A stretch of DNA of 64,000 nt, from the NCBI GenBank assembly GCA_025175895.1, contig CM046005.1, positions 65,806,325 to 65,870,324 of the forward strand, given 5' to 3'. The notes below the pieces were generated by a model that searched no databases, was not told where the DNA came from, and saw only the letters and a list, made by a program, of their open reading frames with translations. This stretch comes from Wurfbainia villosa. Its lineage: Eukaryota; Streptophyta; Magnoliopsida; Zingiberales; Zingiberaceae. Position numbers and translations under genes: made by a program. Below, piece after piece: positions 34,077 to 44,600 of the stretch (its first letter is position 1; each line of letters starts with the position of its first letter).

Positions 34077-34853
34077 TTAAGATAAATCTTGCAATTTCTT
34101 CGCCAGTGGCCTTCTTTGCCACAATGATGGCAAGTGCCCTTTTGCGTTGGTTTTGCCTTCTTTGCCTTTTTTGTTCTTCCCTTTCTTCTGTTCTTTTGCC
34201 TTCCTCTTAGAACCTTTCTTTGAGGAATCAACTAACATAACCGCCTTCTCCTCATGCTTCACAGAAGGCTCCACAGTCTTCAGTATATTGAGGAGCTCGG
34301 GAATAGTGGATTCCAATTTGTTCATCTGATAGTTCATCACGAATTGTGAGAAACTCTTGGGCAAACAATGCAGAATTAAGTCAATACTTAATTCGTGATC
34401 CATCACAAACCCGAGGGTAGCTAGCCGCTCGATGTACCCATTCATCTTTAGCACAAACTGCACTACAGACGAACCTTCTTGCATCTTCGTGGTGAAGAGG
34501 AGCCTCGAGACCTCGAACCTTTCGGATCTCGCTTGCTCATCGAACAACTCATGAAGATGGAAGACCATAGTATTAGCATCCATATGCTCATGCTGCTTTT
34601 GCAGCTCGGGTACCATCGCCACTAGCATGATGCAACTCGCCAGCTCAGAATCTGCCACATGCTTCTGATAGACCAACATTTGGTCTGGAGTTGCATCGTC
34701 CTTAGGACGGTTGGGAAGAGGCACTTCAAGGACATATGCAAACTTTTCTACCTTGAGAACAATTCTCAAGTTTCTAAGCCAATCCAGGAAGTTAGGCCCA
34801 GTCAGTTTGTTTGAATCCAAAATAGTGCACAAATTCAAAGACGTCATGATCAA
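34077..34853 (-). pseudogene. gag of element K
   Basis: Nearly complete: MIMTSLNLCTILDSNKLTG, FLDWLRNLRIVLKVEKFAYV, HEHMDANTMVFHLHELFDEQ, FVLKMNGYIERLATLGFVMD, LILHCLPKSFSQFVMNYQMN, SKKGSKRKAKEQKKGKNKKG. A frameshift in the Lys-rich segment puts the zinc knuckle (which would read TCHHCGKEGHWRRNC) out of frame. It keeps the block deleted from gag of H, so it serves as the family reference. Confidence 0.88.
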
Positions 34854-36122
34854 TTTATTGACCTAGAAATACAAAACGAGGATATATGAGAAAATGATTT
34901 AAAATGCATCAATATACATTCATAAATCCCATTCATTTTTCGAATTTCAAAAACCCCAAAATCACTTCGGGAGATCGTAGGTCCATCTCCGAATGGGCTG
35001 ATATCCATCATAGATATGAACAACCTTGGAGAGAGTACAACAAGTCATTCATAACTACGACGGTAGGTATCAACTATACCGGTTGCATATCACGTATATG
35101 CAACTATCACAATGTGCTATCAACTAATTGAATGTTCACACATACATCGGGTTGTTAACACATTAACAAGTATGCATCATATGCATAGCACCCAACTTCA
35201 CCTCCCTTTACATCGACCTTGGAGAGAGTCCAACAAGCCGATGCTGTGTTAAAGCCAACCCATTAATCGAGAAATAGTTTTAATATGGTTAGAGCGCATT
35301 CAACCAATTAGCCCAGCTTGGAGAGAGTCCAACAACCAAAGCTAACGATTGACCTCTGACTCTTACCATATTAGTATTAAACTATTCCATGGTTTGAACA
35401 TGTTCGGGTTCGAGCCGGGCTTGGAGAGAGTCCAACAACCCAAACAAGAAACGGAACTCTGGTTCTAACCATATTAATGGAAGGTGTAGGCTTTAATATT
35501 GAGTTAGAGTTTTTATGTCTCATCCTCTTTGCATGCAAATAACTATTATCTACATGGTATGACATACATGACATACATCTACATGTCACGACACGCATGA
35601 CATAATGATATGCATCTAATGCAATTACATGGCATACAATTATGTCATGTACATAATTTCCTTATTTGTCATAACTATTTATGGAAATAAAATATGTTTA
35701 AGATTTGATTCTCCAAATCAAATCATGATTAAATTAGGAAATAAATTTCCAAATCTAATCACATATTTTATTTATGGAAATAGTTGATTAAGGAAAATCA
35801 ATTTAGGAAACCAATTTCCTAAATCATCAAAACTACTTATGGAAATAAAATATTTTAAGATTTGATTTCCCAAATCAAATCATGATTAAATTAGGAAACA
35901 AATTTCCAGAATCTAATCAAATATTTTATTTATGGAAAATATCAATTTCCATAAATACTTCCAACTTTCCAAAAGTGGAAGATTTCCATAAATACTTCTA
36001 GACTTTCCAAAATTGAAAAATTTCCATAAATACTTCTAAATTTCCAAAATTAGAAAATTTCCAAAAATAACATTATGACTATCGCAAAACCATTTTACGA
36101 TTATGTCGAAACACAACCTAGT
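34854..36122 (-). other. Leader of element K with hairpins and AT-rich repeats
   Basis: Same organisation as the H leader. Hairpin copies TTGGAGAGAGTCCAA at 35219-35233, 35318-35332 and 35421-35435 are perfect; the copy at 35026-35040 has one change (TACAA). AT-rich repeats occupy 35670-36070. Confidence 0.8.
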
Positions 36123-36133
36123 CTCTGATACCA
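36123..36133 (-). promoter_or_regulatory. Primer-binding site of element K
   Basis: Minus strand TGGTATCAGAG, one base from the LTR boundary at 36135. Confidence 0.85.
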
Positions 36134-36134
36134 T

Positions 36135-38351
36135 TGTTGGGTTTCCGGCACCACTGCGTGTGTGTGTTCGATCACGTTTCGTAAACATCAGCAGAGCGGA
36201 AGCAATAAAAATAATAAATCTACATTTATTACAACACACACAACACACGCATGCATAGTACAACATGTGTAGACATAACCGTAAATTTAAATTTGCAATA
36301 AAAGGAAATTTAACTACGTTATACCTTTCGTATGACGTGTAGCGGGAACGGCATCAACCGGAACGATCCTCGCTAGAATCGTCTCTATCCGTATCCACGC
36401 CGAGTATCCTCTGGATGACTTCGCTAAGCCATGAGCTTCGTCTTCGTACGGGTTACTAGCCTCGTGTTGAAGACGACGTGATCGAGAGATGATCACGATC
36501 CGAATCCAAATTCGGATCCAAAAACGAGTCCTCAAAACTCGCTTCTCCGGAGAGGTATTCGTCAACCGATTGACGAATCCTTCATCCTCCACCTCAGAGG
36601 ATTACCGGAGATCGAATCCCCGGTAAGTTAGCCGCTGTCAGAGCTCTAACCGTCGTCCAAACGACGCTCCGACGAGAGGAGAACAAGCTGTCCAGAAAAC
36701 TGGACAGCTTTGGTGGAGGAGATAGGCGCCGGCCAACAAAGGAAGCCAAGTGCTCACCTTTTCACCGAAGCCTAGGAAGATCACCGGAGGGTCGCCGGAG
36801 GATCGCCGGCTGAAGCTTGGATGCCGCCAAGGAGCTGGACGGCGGCACAAGGGGCTGGGCGGCAATGGAGGTTGGCGCCAACTCATAGAGAGGATGAAGT
36901 GGGCGGCAACCATTGCTAGGGTTTTGGATTAGGGCTTAATTATCCCTTAAGCCCTCTTTTATAGAGAACTAATTCTCTTAATGGTTATTGGATCATAACC
37001 ATTAGGCCCGTTAACCCGCTCCATTAAGATAAGTTAAAATAAACCAAACCATGATGGTTTATTTTAAGTTAAAACGAACCGAACCAACTTTTGGTTCATT
37101 CGCTTAAAATAAACCAAACCCTTTGGTTTATTCTCATCCATTGGATTAGAACCAAACCATTTTGGTCCATCCATTATGTCTTCATAAGACACGGCCCATC
37201 CACGCTTCCATTGCGACTGAAACGATTTCATGCTCGCTTTATGTTTGGTCCAACCAAACTTAGTTTCTCTCGGTCTGAGAATCCCATTCTCAAGCTCGTT
37301 TTAAATCCTTCGGATTACGCTCGTTGTGCGTGTGACCAAATAGGTTCTCGGTTTATGTTGGCCGTCTATAATTAACCATTAATTATAGAACGATCATGAG
37401 TGGCACCTAGTAGTACATTATGATCCCCAATTAACCGAAAAGATCAACGTTGATCCAGAACTATTTCTGAAACCCTTCAGCAGGTCGAATGATTCGTGCC
37501 CCATTCCCTTCACTCATCTTATACCCACTTGGTTCAGGACATGGTCTATAGTGTCAGTCCCCACTAGGCTGACTACGTCACACCTAGCCCAAGTATCATT
37601 TCCTCGTCCTACGGATTCTAGTTACTGCACATGTATCGAAGAGTACCTTACTCTAAACATGTAATTCTTTGGCCAAAGACTTTAGTAACAATCCGACGAG
37701 AGGCCATGGGTATACATCTCCTCACAAGGAGTGGTGAATCCTTTATAGGCTATTCAAACACCTTCGATCACTTCGACTTATACCCAATCATCCCGGGTCC
37801 ACATCTCCTTAGAGATGTTTGCTTAAGATGTCAAAGCATAAGTCTCCATGATCAAGATGACTTGAATACCGCAAGTCAAAGGAACATCGCACTTAAGCTA
37901 CAGTAAGAACTTCATTGACATATCTATATACACAGAGAACCATATGAAGTCTTACGGCTGGTCACTCCAATGAACTAGTTACCATAACTAGCATCCACGA
38001 TCAACTCCGGACATCACAATGTCTCCAGCCAGTGAGAATCAGCTGCTTGGATACACCAAGGAGTATACCTCGTGCTAGTCTCGATAGAATTGATGGTGTC
38101 CAAATCCATCAATTCATCGACTAGGGATAATTTCGATACATCACAATTACACATGTAGAGATACTCACTAGTTGTGATCCAATCACAAATTCTCTCATGC
38201 TGTGAATCGTATCGTGGACATTCAGTAAATGAGTTTAAGATCCAATCAAATACATAAAACATGTATACTCAAATAGTGAATCTTCATTTATCATATAAAT
38301 GGTTCATACATAAGGCGATTGCCTTAGGACATCTCTCATATATTACTAACA
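36135..38351 (-). repeat. 5' LTR of element K
   Basis: 2217 bases; TATA box 36957-36963 on the minus strand; outer end CTAACA then target duplication ATTAA. Confidence 0.92.
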
Positions 38352-38356
38352 ATTAA

Positions 38357-38390
38357 GGACCAAAATAACCCGAAAAAATGATAGTTATCA
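38357..38390 (-). mobile_element. Solo LTR J, last segment
   Basis: 34 bases ending GTTATCA, the inverted match of TGATAAC at 12212, followed by the ATTAT duplication at 38391-38395. Confidence 0.7.
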
Positions 38391-38395
38391 ATTAT

Positions 38396-38983
38396 ACACT
38401 TGATATATGAGTGGGAAAATCTTGATGGGTTAGGAAGGACAAAATATTTCGTGAGTGAGAAAATTCTAACGGGTTAGGAAGGACTGAATGTTAGGTGAAT
38501 GAAAAAGTCTTAATAGGTCAGGGTAGATCGAATGTTAGGTGAGTATTAAAGTCCAAAAAAGTCAAGGAAAATCATATGTTTGGCATTATAGAAGTCCAAA
38601 CAAATCAAGGAAGACCAGATGTTTTAACATTGGAGAAGTCCCAACACATAAGGGTGACCAGATGCTAGGTACAAGAGGGAAAGTCTAAACAAGTCAAGGA
38701 GGACCGGGTGTTTTGTGTCAGTGAAGTCCTAATATGTCAAGATGAGCGGATACTTCACAAGAGAAGTCTTGATATGTCAATATGACTAGATGTTAGGCAG
38801 GTGAAGTCCTGGTAGATTAAAGATAACCGAAAAGTCCCGATAGGTCAAGGGTGATCGAATACTAAGTAGGTGAGATCTCGACAGATAAAAAAAATGATTG
38901 GATACTAGGTGAGAGAAGTCTTGGTAGGTTAAGATCAATCGGATACCATGTGAAGTAAAAGTTAACTCTAGTAAAAATTGAAA
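38396..38983 (+). repeat. 3' LTR of element D, second part
   Basis: Collinear with 7159-7760 of D's 5' LTR (degenerate GATGTTAGG / AAGTC repeats). Broken at 38984 by the LTR of element F; the remainder must lie beyond the window. Confidence 0.75.
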
Positions 38984-39194
38984 TATTGGTGCAATCGGCC
39001 TCAGGTCAATGTTGACCAAGCTCGAGTGGGACTCGAGTAGTGTTTTGATGTTTGACAATATGTTTGCCAATATGTATGATAGTATGACTAGTGGATGGTT
39101 TGGGACATCCAAGGTCATACGAGGGAGATTGTTAGAAGGAGATTATCAGAGCAATCAATCTTAGGTCAAGGTTGATCAAGCTCGAGTAAGACTC

Positions 39195-39495
39195 GAGTGA
39201 AAGTCCAAGTATGGATACTTGGCAATGGAGAAGTCCAAGAATGAATTCTTGGCAAGGGAAGTCCAAGTTTGGGAACTTGGAAAGGAAAGTCCAAGAATGG
39301 ATTCTTGGCAAGGGAAAGTCCAAGTGTGTTGTCTTGGCAAGGGAAAGTCCAAGTGTGGATGATTGGCAAAGGAAAGTCCAAAGATGTAATCTTGTCTGTA
39401 TAAGTTCAAGTGTGTAGTTTTGGCGGTGTAAGTCCAAGTGTGACTTGGCAATGGAAGTCCCGGAGGTACGACCTCTTGGCAATGTAGATCTGATA
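39195..39495. repeat. Minisatellite in LTR of element F
   Basis: About nine units of AAGTCCAAG-(N)-CTTGGCAAGGG, clearly homologous to 3430-3905 but with different variants (AAGTGTGGA, AATGAATTC centres). Confidence 0.75.
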
Positions 39496-40067
39496 GCAAG
39501 ACAAAATTGATGAAGCATTTGAAGGTTAGCGCAAGGGTGAGGAGTTGCGGATCAAACAAAAGGTGTGAGGCTGATGGAAGTGGCTTGAAGGCTTAGTTCT
39601 AGCCTAAGGGTAAGTGTCAAGTATGAGGGGTCATACTTGGATGTTAAACCTCAATTTTGTGGTTTACTAGTTAACTGGGACCTTGTCTAGTCAACTGGTG
39701 GGTTAAAATAATCAAACATATTGTTTGGCAGTCGACTGGGGTTATGGATCAGTCGATTGGTTGAATGTGTTCGGTCGAATGTGACTCGGGAAACTAACTA
39801 GTGCTCGAGCAGTTGATTGGTGGATTACCAGTAGACTGGCCACTAGTTGTCAACTGCTGGATTGAGCAACCAACTGGATTCAGTGGAAAAGAGCATAGAA
39901 TGTTTCTTAGTCGACTGTTGGCTCATGGCAGTCGATTGCTGGCCTATGACAGTCAATTGATTGGTTGAAATCCAATGTGGATTAAGCCGTTGTGAGGCAA
40001 TGGTACAATAGGCAGTCGATTGGTGGGTAAAACAGATCGACAAAAAAAAATTAGCCCGATAGGAGCT

Positions 40068-40075
40068 TATAAAAG
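40068..40075 (+). promoter_or_regulatory. TATA box of element F LTR
   Basis: TATAAAAG followed by GAGGC, just after the palindrome array and about 480 bases before the LTR end. Confidence 0.6.
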
Positions 40076-40553
40076 GAGGCACCTGGTGGAGTTTTTTGGC
40101 CACCGATTTTTAAGGATTTTGAAGGGGAAATGCTGCTGCTTTCCAAACCTTCAAGTCATTCCAAAGCAACCTAAAGAGATCAAGAAAAAGCATTCTTTAT
40201 GTAAAGTTGTTTCTCATTGTGTTTTGCTTTTACTTGCATCTGGTTACTTGTTTTGTATAAGCTCTCTTGTAAGAGGTTTCTCTACCTCCGAAAGTGTCCG
40301 AGAAGAAGAAAGAGTTAGTGGAAGTGCATCACTAGATCTCACACTAGAGCTTTGTCGTGGAGTAGGAACTAGGGTACCGAACAATGTAAAATCTTCATAT
40401 TGTGCTTTATGTTGTGTATTTGTTTCTATTTGTATTTCCACTGTGCACTAATGTTTCTAGACAACCACGATAGGAAATTGAGAGTTCGAATCGAAGAACG
40501 AGTGAAATTGCTATTCACCCCCCCCTCTAGTGCGTCACAAGATCCTTAACAAT

Positions 40554-40564
40554 TGGTATCAGAG
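40554..40564 (+). promoter_or_regulatory. Primer-binding site of element F
   Basis: TGGTATCAGAG, two bases after the LTR end. Confidence 0.85.
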
Positions 40565-40569
40565 TGAGG

Positions 40570-40789
40570 ATGCTCTTTAACGAACTAATTGCCAAAAGAG
40601 CAATGCTAAAGGATCCATCAAGATCAATGGAATTCAAAGATGGATTGGGCTACAACACACAAGTTCCACCTTCCTTCGATGACGAAGATTTCACCTATTG
40701 GAAAGGTAGAATAAAATACTTTTTAATGGATGATATTGAGAATTGGTTAAGTATTATAGATGGATTTGAACCTCCCATGGACAAGAAGT
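40570..40789 (+). pseudogene. gag of element F, 5' part, split by element P
   Basis: Encodes the gag N-terminus: SMEFKDGLGYNTQVPPSFDD, EDFTYWKGRIKYFLMDDIEN, WLSIIDGFEPPMDKK, matching the WxxLMEGF core of the A and E copies. Interrupted after KK by the LTR of P; continues at 49659. The start codon is uncertain (40570, or an in-frame ATG some 36 bases on). Confidence 0.8.
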
Positions 40790-42715
40790 TGTAGGGATGT
40801 ATACTGAAAAGTCTATCTTTTGTATGAACATCTTTATTTTGAAATAAGAATCACATGATCATTGTTTTCATATTTTTATGGTTATGCAATATTGTCTAAT
40901 ACTTTACATTGTAGATAACATGGTGTGTGGTGTCACACGGGAGATCATGTTATCGGCTCCATGAAAAGTATAAGAAAAGGATCACAACCGAGATGACTTT
41001 GGACAAACCATCGGAATGGTTGCAGTGTGATTTGGAATTGGTTTGTCTTGACCATAGAATCACACTAGTGCACTTTGTGTGTATTGAGCAGGACCGACTT
41101 AGAGGTGATTCGATTTATTGCTGACTACATAATCGAATCGGACCTCAGATATTATTTAGTACATGCTCTTAATCCCGATATAATAACGGGCACATATAAT
41201 TAGTACTCATCTCTTTGATTTACCAATGAGTGAGATTTATAGATTAAATCGATAGGCTCGGTAAGTTGGGAGATGATATTATTTGTATGGTGTGCCGTTG
41301 ATTATAAGAGGAAACCGTGTCCTATATATTAGGATGATGATGTCCCCTTGAGGAGCTCATAAGGTTCATCATGTAAACCCTGCAGGTGGACTTGGTCCGA
41401 CATGATGAAAAGGTTGAGTGGTACTACTCAAGGAGTTAGATGTTGATTAATTAATGGTCAGAAAATTAATTAATCGACGGACATTCGAGATCTTAAACAC
41501 GGGGAGAAAATGTACAAATAATATATGGAGCCCATATTATCATATGGGGGTTGGTGAGGTAGATCAATGATGATCCTTTAGTAGATTGGATCATCATTAG
41601 TGGATCGGACTTTATGTGGGCTTGATCCATGGGTGGCCAAGATCCAACTCCTCCTCATGGTCCCTAATGTTGCCTATTAACACCTCATGAAGCTTAGATC
41701 CAATGGATAGAAACAAAACTCTAAGATCCATAGGTAGAGATTAAATCTCTAAGATCCGACGATTGAGATTAAATCTCTAGATCCGACGGTTGAGATTAAA
41801 TCCCTAGAACCAATGGAGGAGATTAATTCATGACTTATCCCTAACTCTATAAAAGGAGGGCATGGGAGTTGGCGTGAACTATCATCAAGAGAGCTAGGGT
41901 TTGGGCGGCAAGAGAAGGAATCCTAGTTGAGATAGGATTAGGGTTAGGGTTTGGAGGCTAGGGCGGCACCAAATAAGGAAGGTGATTGTTTCTTCTTCTT
42001 CCTTCATTGGCGGCGTCCAGATTGTTTTCCAGCCCTCTTCTAGCCTTTGGCCGGTGGCCAAGCCTCTCTTCTCCCTCTCCTTAGGTGGTGGAAACAAGAT
42101 ATAGGGCTTCCCTTGGTGTCTTGATTGTTTTCCATCATCTTCTCCTCCTTCTAGTTGGCCGGCGGCAAGGAGTTTGTGTGCTCCTTGTTGGTTGGTTTTA
42201 GGGAGGAGAAAAACCTTGTTTCTACTCTTCCTCTTGCTTTGAAAGAGCAAGGAAGGAAGATTTATGATCTAGGAGCTTCGACTTTTGGTAGATCGTCGCC
42301 CACACGACGTCCAAAAGGAGGAAGAACATACATTAGAAGATCAATAGGTATATCTATTCTCTTTTCTCTTCTGTTTGTTGCTTATTTTTGTTTTTCAATT
42401 ATAAGCATGTTATAAATCTGTAAATGGCTAAATAATACTTGGATCCCGAGCATAAACATGAAAACCGGCGATCCGGACATCGTTTATTCCGCGGCTACTC
42501 GTAGAATAGAGGATGGTCGCTTGAACAACTAGTTTGTTCAAGTGACCTCTCTAAATGAATAGCACGATGATGACTTGGTGGTTTGGGCAATCCCTTTTGT
42601 TTAGGATTAATTTTTTTTTAATCTGGGGACATCGAAGGGATCGCCATGGACAAGCTACCGAGGTGAAGTGGGAAGCGAAGTTTCCCCTCACGGACTCGAT
42701 AAGCAAAACCCTTCA
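40790..42715 (+). repeat. 5' LTR of element P
   Basis: 1926 bases. TATA box TATAAAA at 41848-41854. Just upstream (41735-41830) are three or four units of GATCCGACGGTTGAGATTAA, expanded to eleven units in element Q. Ends CCCTTCA. Confidence 0.92.
41848..41854 (+). promoter_or_regulatory. TATA box of element P LTR
   Basis: CTATAAAAGGAGGG, repeated at 48785-48791 in the 3' LTR. Confidence 0.6.
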
Positions 42716-42717
42716 CT

Positions 42718-42730
42718 TGGTATCAGAGCC
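42718..42730 (+). promoter_or_regulatory. Primer-binding site of element P
   Basis: TGGTATCAGAGCC, two bases after the LTR end. Confidence 0.88.
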
Positions 42731-43775
42731 AAGGTTTCCCGTTTTGTGTGTTTAGGATTCGGTTAATTTTTATGCAGTTTTTCATATATTATATGTGCCG
42801 GATAATAGTAGGATATGCATAGTTTAACTCTTTGGTTGCAGGAATAAGATCCGACTATTATGGCCATATGTGTGTATGTGATTATATGTGTGTAAATATT
42901 TATTTTGTTGAATACTCGGGGTTGACGAGGCTAGTATTCCGTTTTTGTAAATTAAATATGACATTGTTTAGCCACTCTTTATTTTATTTTACTTTCGATC
43001 TAGATTTCATGTACACTCCCTCGTGGAGTATAGGATCGATGGATGTAAATTAAAATAGGTTTTAGTCTCGGCTCGGATCTCCGGATGGCTCGTACATGGC
43101 GTAGGAGGAGCGGACGAGATGGCGATGCGACGGGAGTCATATTGAAGACAAAAGCCATAATAGTTGGAAAATAATTTATTTTTCATATTTATTGCTTTTT
43201 GTTTGATATGCATGTCGTAGGCTAGGAAAATTCCTCAATTTCAAATTACTAAGTGGGAGAGGGAATTTTTAAAATTCCCACGGCCTCCATTACGATTTGA
43301 CAAGTGATGCAAACAAACTTGCGCGTCGGCTCTGAGTGCCTTCCTCCCCATCGGATGAGTTTGTTTGCGGATCACAAGGTCGAATATGGTTATAGGAAAT
43401 TATTAAGGAGCGTGTGTACTTGCCTATCGTAAGGCACATAACCCGAGATAATTACCTTGGTACCGAGTAATGGTGAACACTTAGATACAAATATAAGTAT
43501 CCTCCCCATCGGAGTCACTTCTTTTATTTGTAGGGCCAAAGAGGAACCAACTATTAATTTTACTTGTCAAAAAGTTAGGTTGACAAGATAGTAAAATTAA
43601 TGGGTAAAACCTCCTCTTACAAATGTAGAATTCGTATACGTCCACACTATCGTGGCATACGATATTCTCGGTGTTTTGAGGTGTTGGTTGATTTTAAAAT
43701 TTTATTGTTTGAGGAATCAATAATTTTTTAAAATCTAATGTTTTGATTTATGTGATTCTTAGGTTTCCTTTCAAA
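42731..43775 (+). other. Leader of element P
   Basis: About 1 kb between primer site and gag ATG, no protein-like frame. Contains inverted repeats (TTAATTTTACTTGTCAA / TTGACAAGATAGTAAAATTAA near 43553-43600). Most of its right half is present, inverted, in Q (62425-63018). Confidence 0.6.
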
Positions 43776-44600
43776 ATGACTTTCAACCCACTTGCTGTGA
43801 TACTGAAAGAGAACAAACTTACTGGACCAAACTATGTAGATTGGAAGAGGAATCTAGACATTGTCTTGACTGCTGAGGAATACAAATATGTACTCCTCGA
43901 AGAGTGCCCTCCCAAGCCTGCAGATAATTCTGGGGAAAAGGAGAGAGAGAGCTATAAGAAGTGGATCAAGGTCGATGAGATGGCGCGGTGTTACATTTTG
44001 GCATCTATGTCAAATGTACTACAACATCAGCATCAAGCCATGTCCACTGCTTATGATATGATGCTCAATCTCAAGGAGCTTTTCGGACACCAGAATCGGG
44101 CTGTGAGGCAAGAGGCCATGAGAAACTTGATGACGACCACCATGATCGAGGGAACACCCGTGAGGGATCATGTTCTCAAGATGATGGCTCATTTGAATGA
44201 GCTAGAGGTCCTAGGAGCTGAGATCGATGGGGAAACCCAGGTCGATATCATACTCCAGTCTCTACCTAGGAGTTTTGAGCAGTTTCACCTGAACTACAAC
44301 ATGAACAAGAGGTTGTATTCATTGGCGGAACTTCTGATAGAACTCCAGGCGGCAGAGGGACTATTTCGTCAGAGTGCTCAGGCGCATGCCGTGGTGACCC
44401 AGAAGGTTTCTACTTCTAAGCCGAAAGGCAAGAAGAAGAAGAAACAAACCAGGGCGAAGGCGGTGGGAGGTACTCAAGGAGGAGTGAAGAAGCCGAAAGG
44501 CAAGTGCTTCACTTGTAAGTAGACTGGACACTGGAAGAAGGACTGCCCCAACTGCAAGGACAAAGGTATATCTTTTGGTCTAGTCATTGATATATGTTTA
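43776..44600 (+). pseudogene. gag of element P
   Basis: ATG at 43776: MTFNPLAVILKENKLTGPNY, VDWKRNLDIVLTAEEYKYVL, a typical copia-gag start. The frame is open through MARCYILASMSNVLQHQHQA, LMTTTMIEGTPVRDHVLKMM, RLYSLAELLIELQAAEGLF and a basic KPKGKKKKKQTRAK segment. It is closed by TAG at 44520-44522 inside the zinc knuckle, KCFTCK-stop-TGHWKKDCPN, where Q has CAG. A single C-to-T change therefore separates gag from pol. Confidence 0.92.

Larger units (their letters stand above)
28768..38351 (-). mobile_element. Ty1/copia retrotransposon K
   Basis: Sister of H, same orientation. Bounded by TGTTGGG (28768) and CTAACA (38351) with a perfect target duplication ATTAA (28763-28767, 38352-38356). 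LTRs 2213 and 2217 bases. Leader, gag, pol and polypurine tract in the same order as H. Inactivated by several stops and frameshifts, plus the RNase H deletion it shares with H. Confidence 0.93.
38984..40551 (+). repeat. 5' LTR of gag-only element F
   Basis: 1568 bases, TATTGGTGCAATCGGCC to CCTTAACA. The start block is repeated at 39130 (TGTTAGAAGGAG...CAATC), 146 bases on. Contains the U3 minisatellite (39195-39495), palindrome array (39660-40030), TATAAAAG (40068-40075) and the poly-C/CTCTAG block near the end. Followed by a primer-binding site. Confidence 0.8.

Noticed and set aside
42155..42415. 86-residue frame with a hydrophobic C-terminus in the P LTRs (also 49093-49353)
   Set aside because: Tempting as a small membrane protein because it is kept in both LTRs, but both copies come from one reverse-transcription event, so conservation carries no weight.
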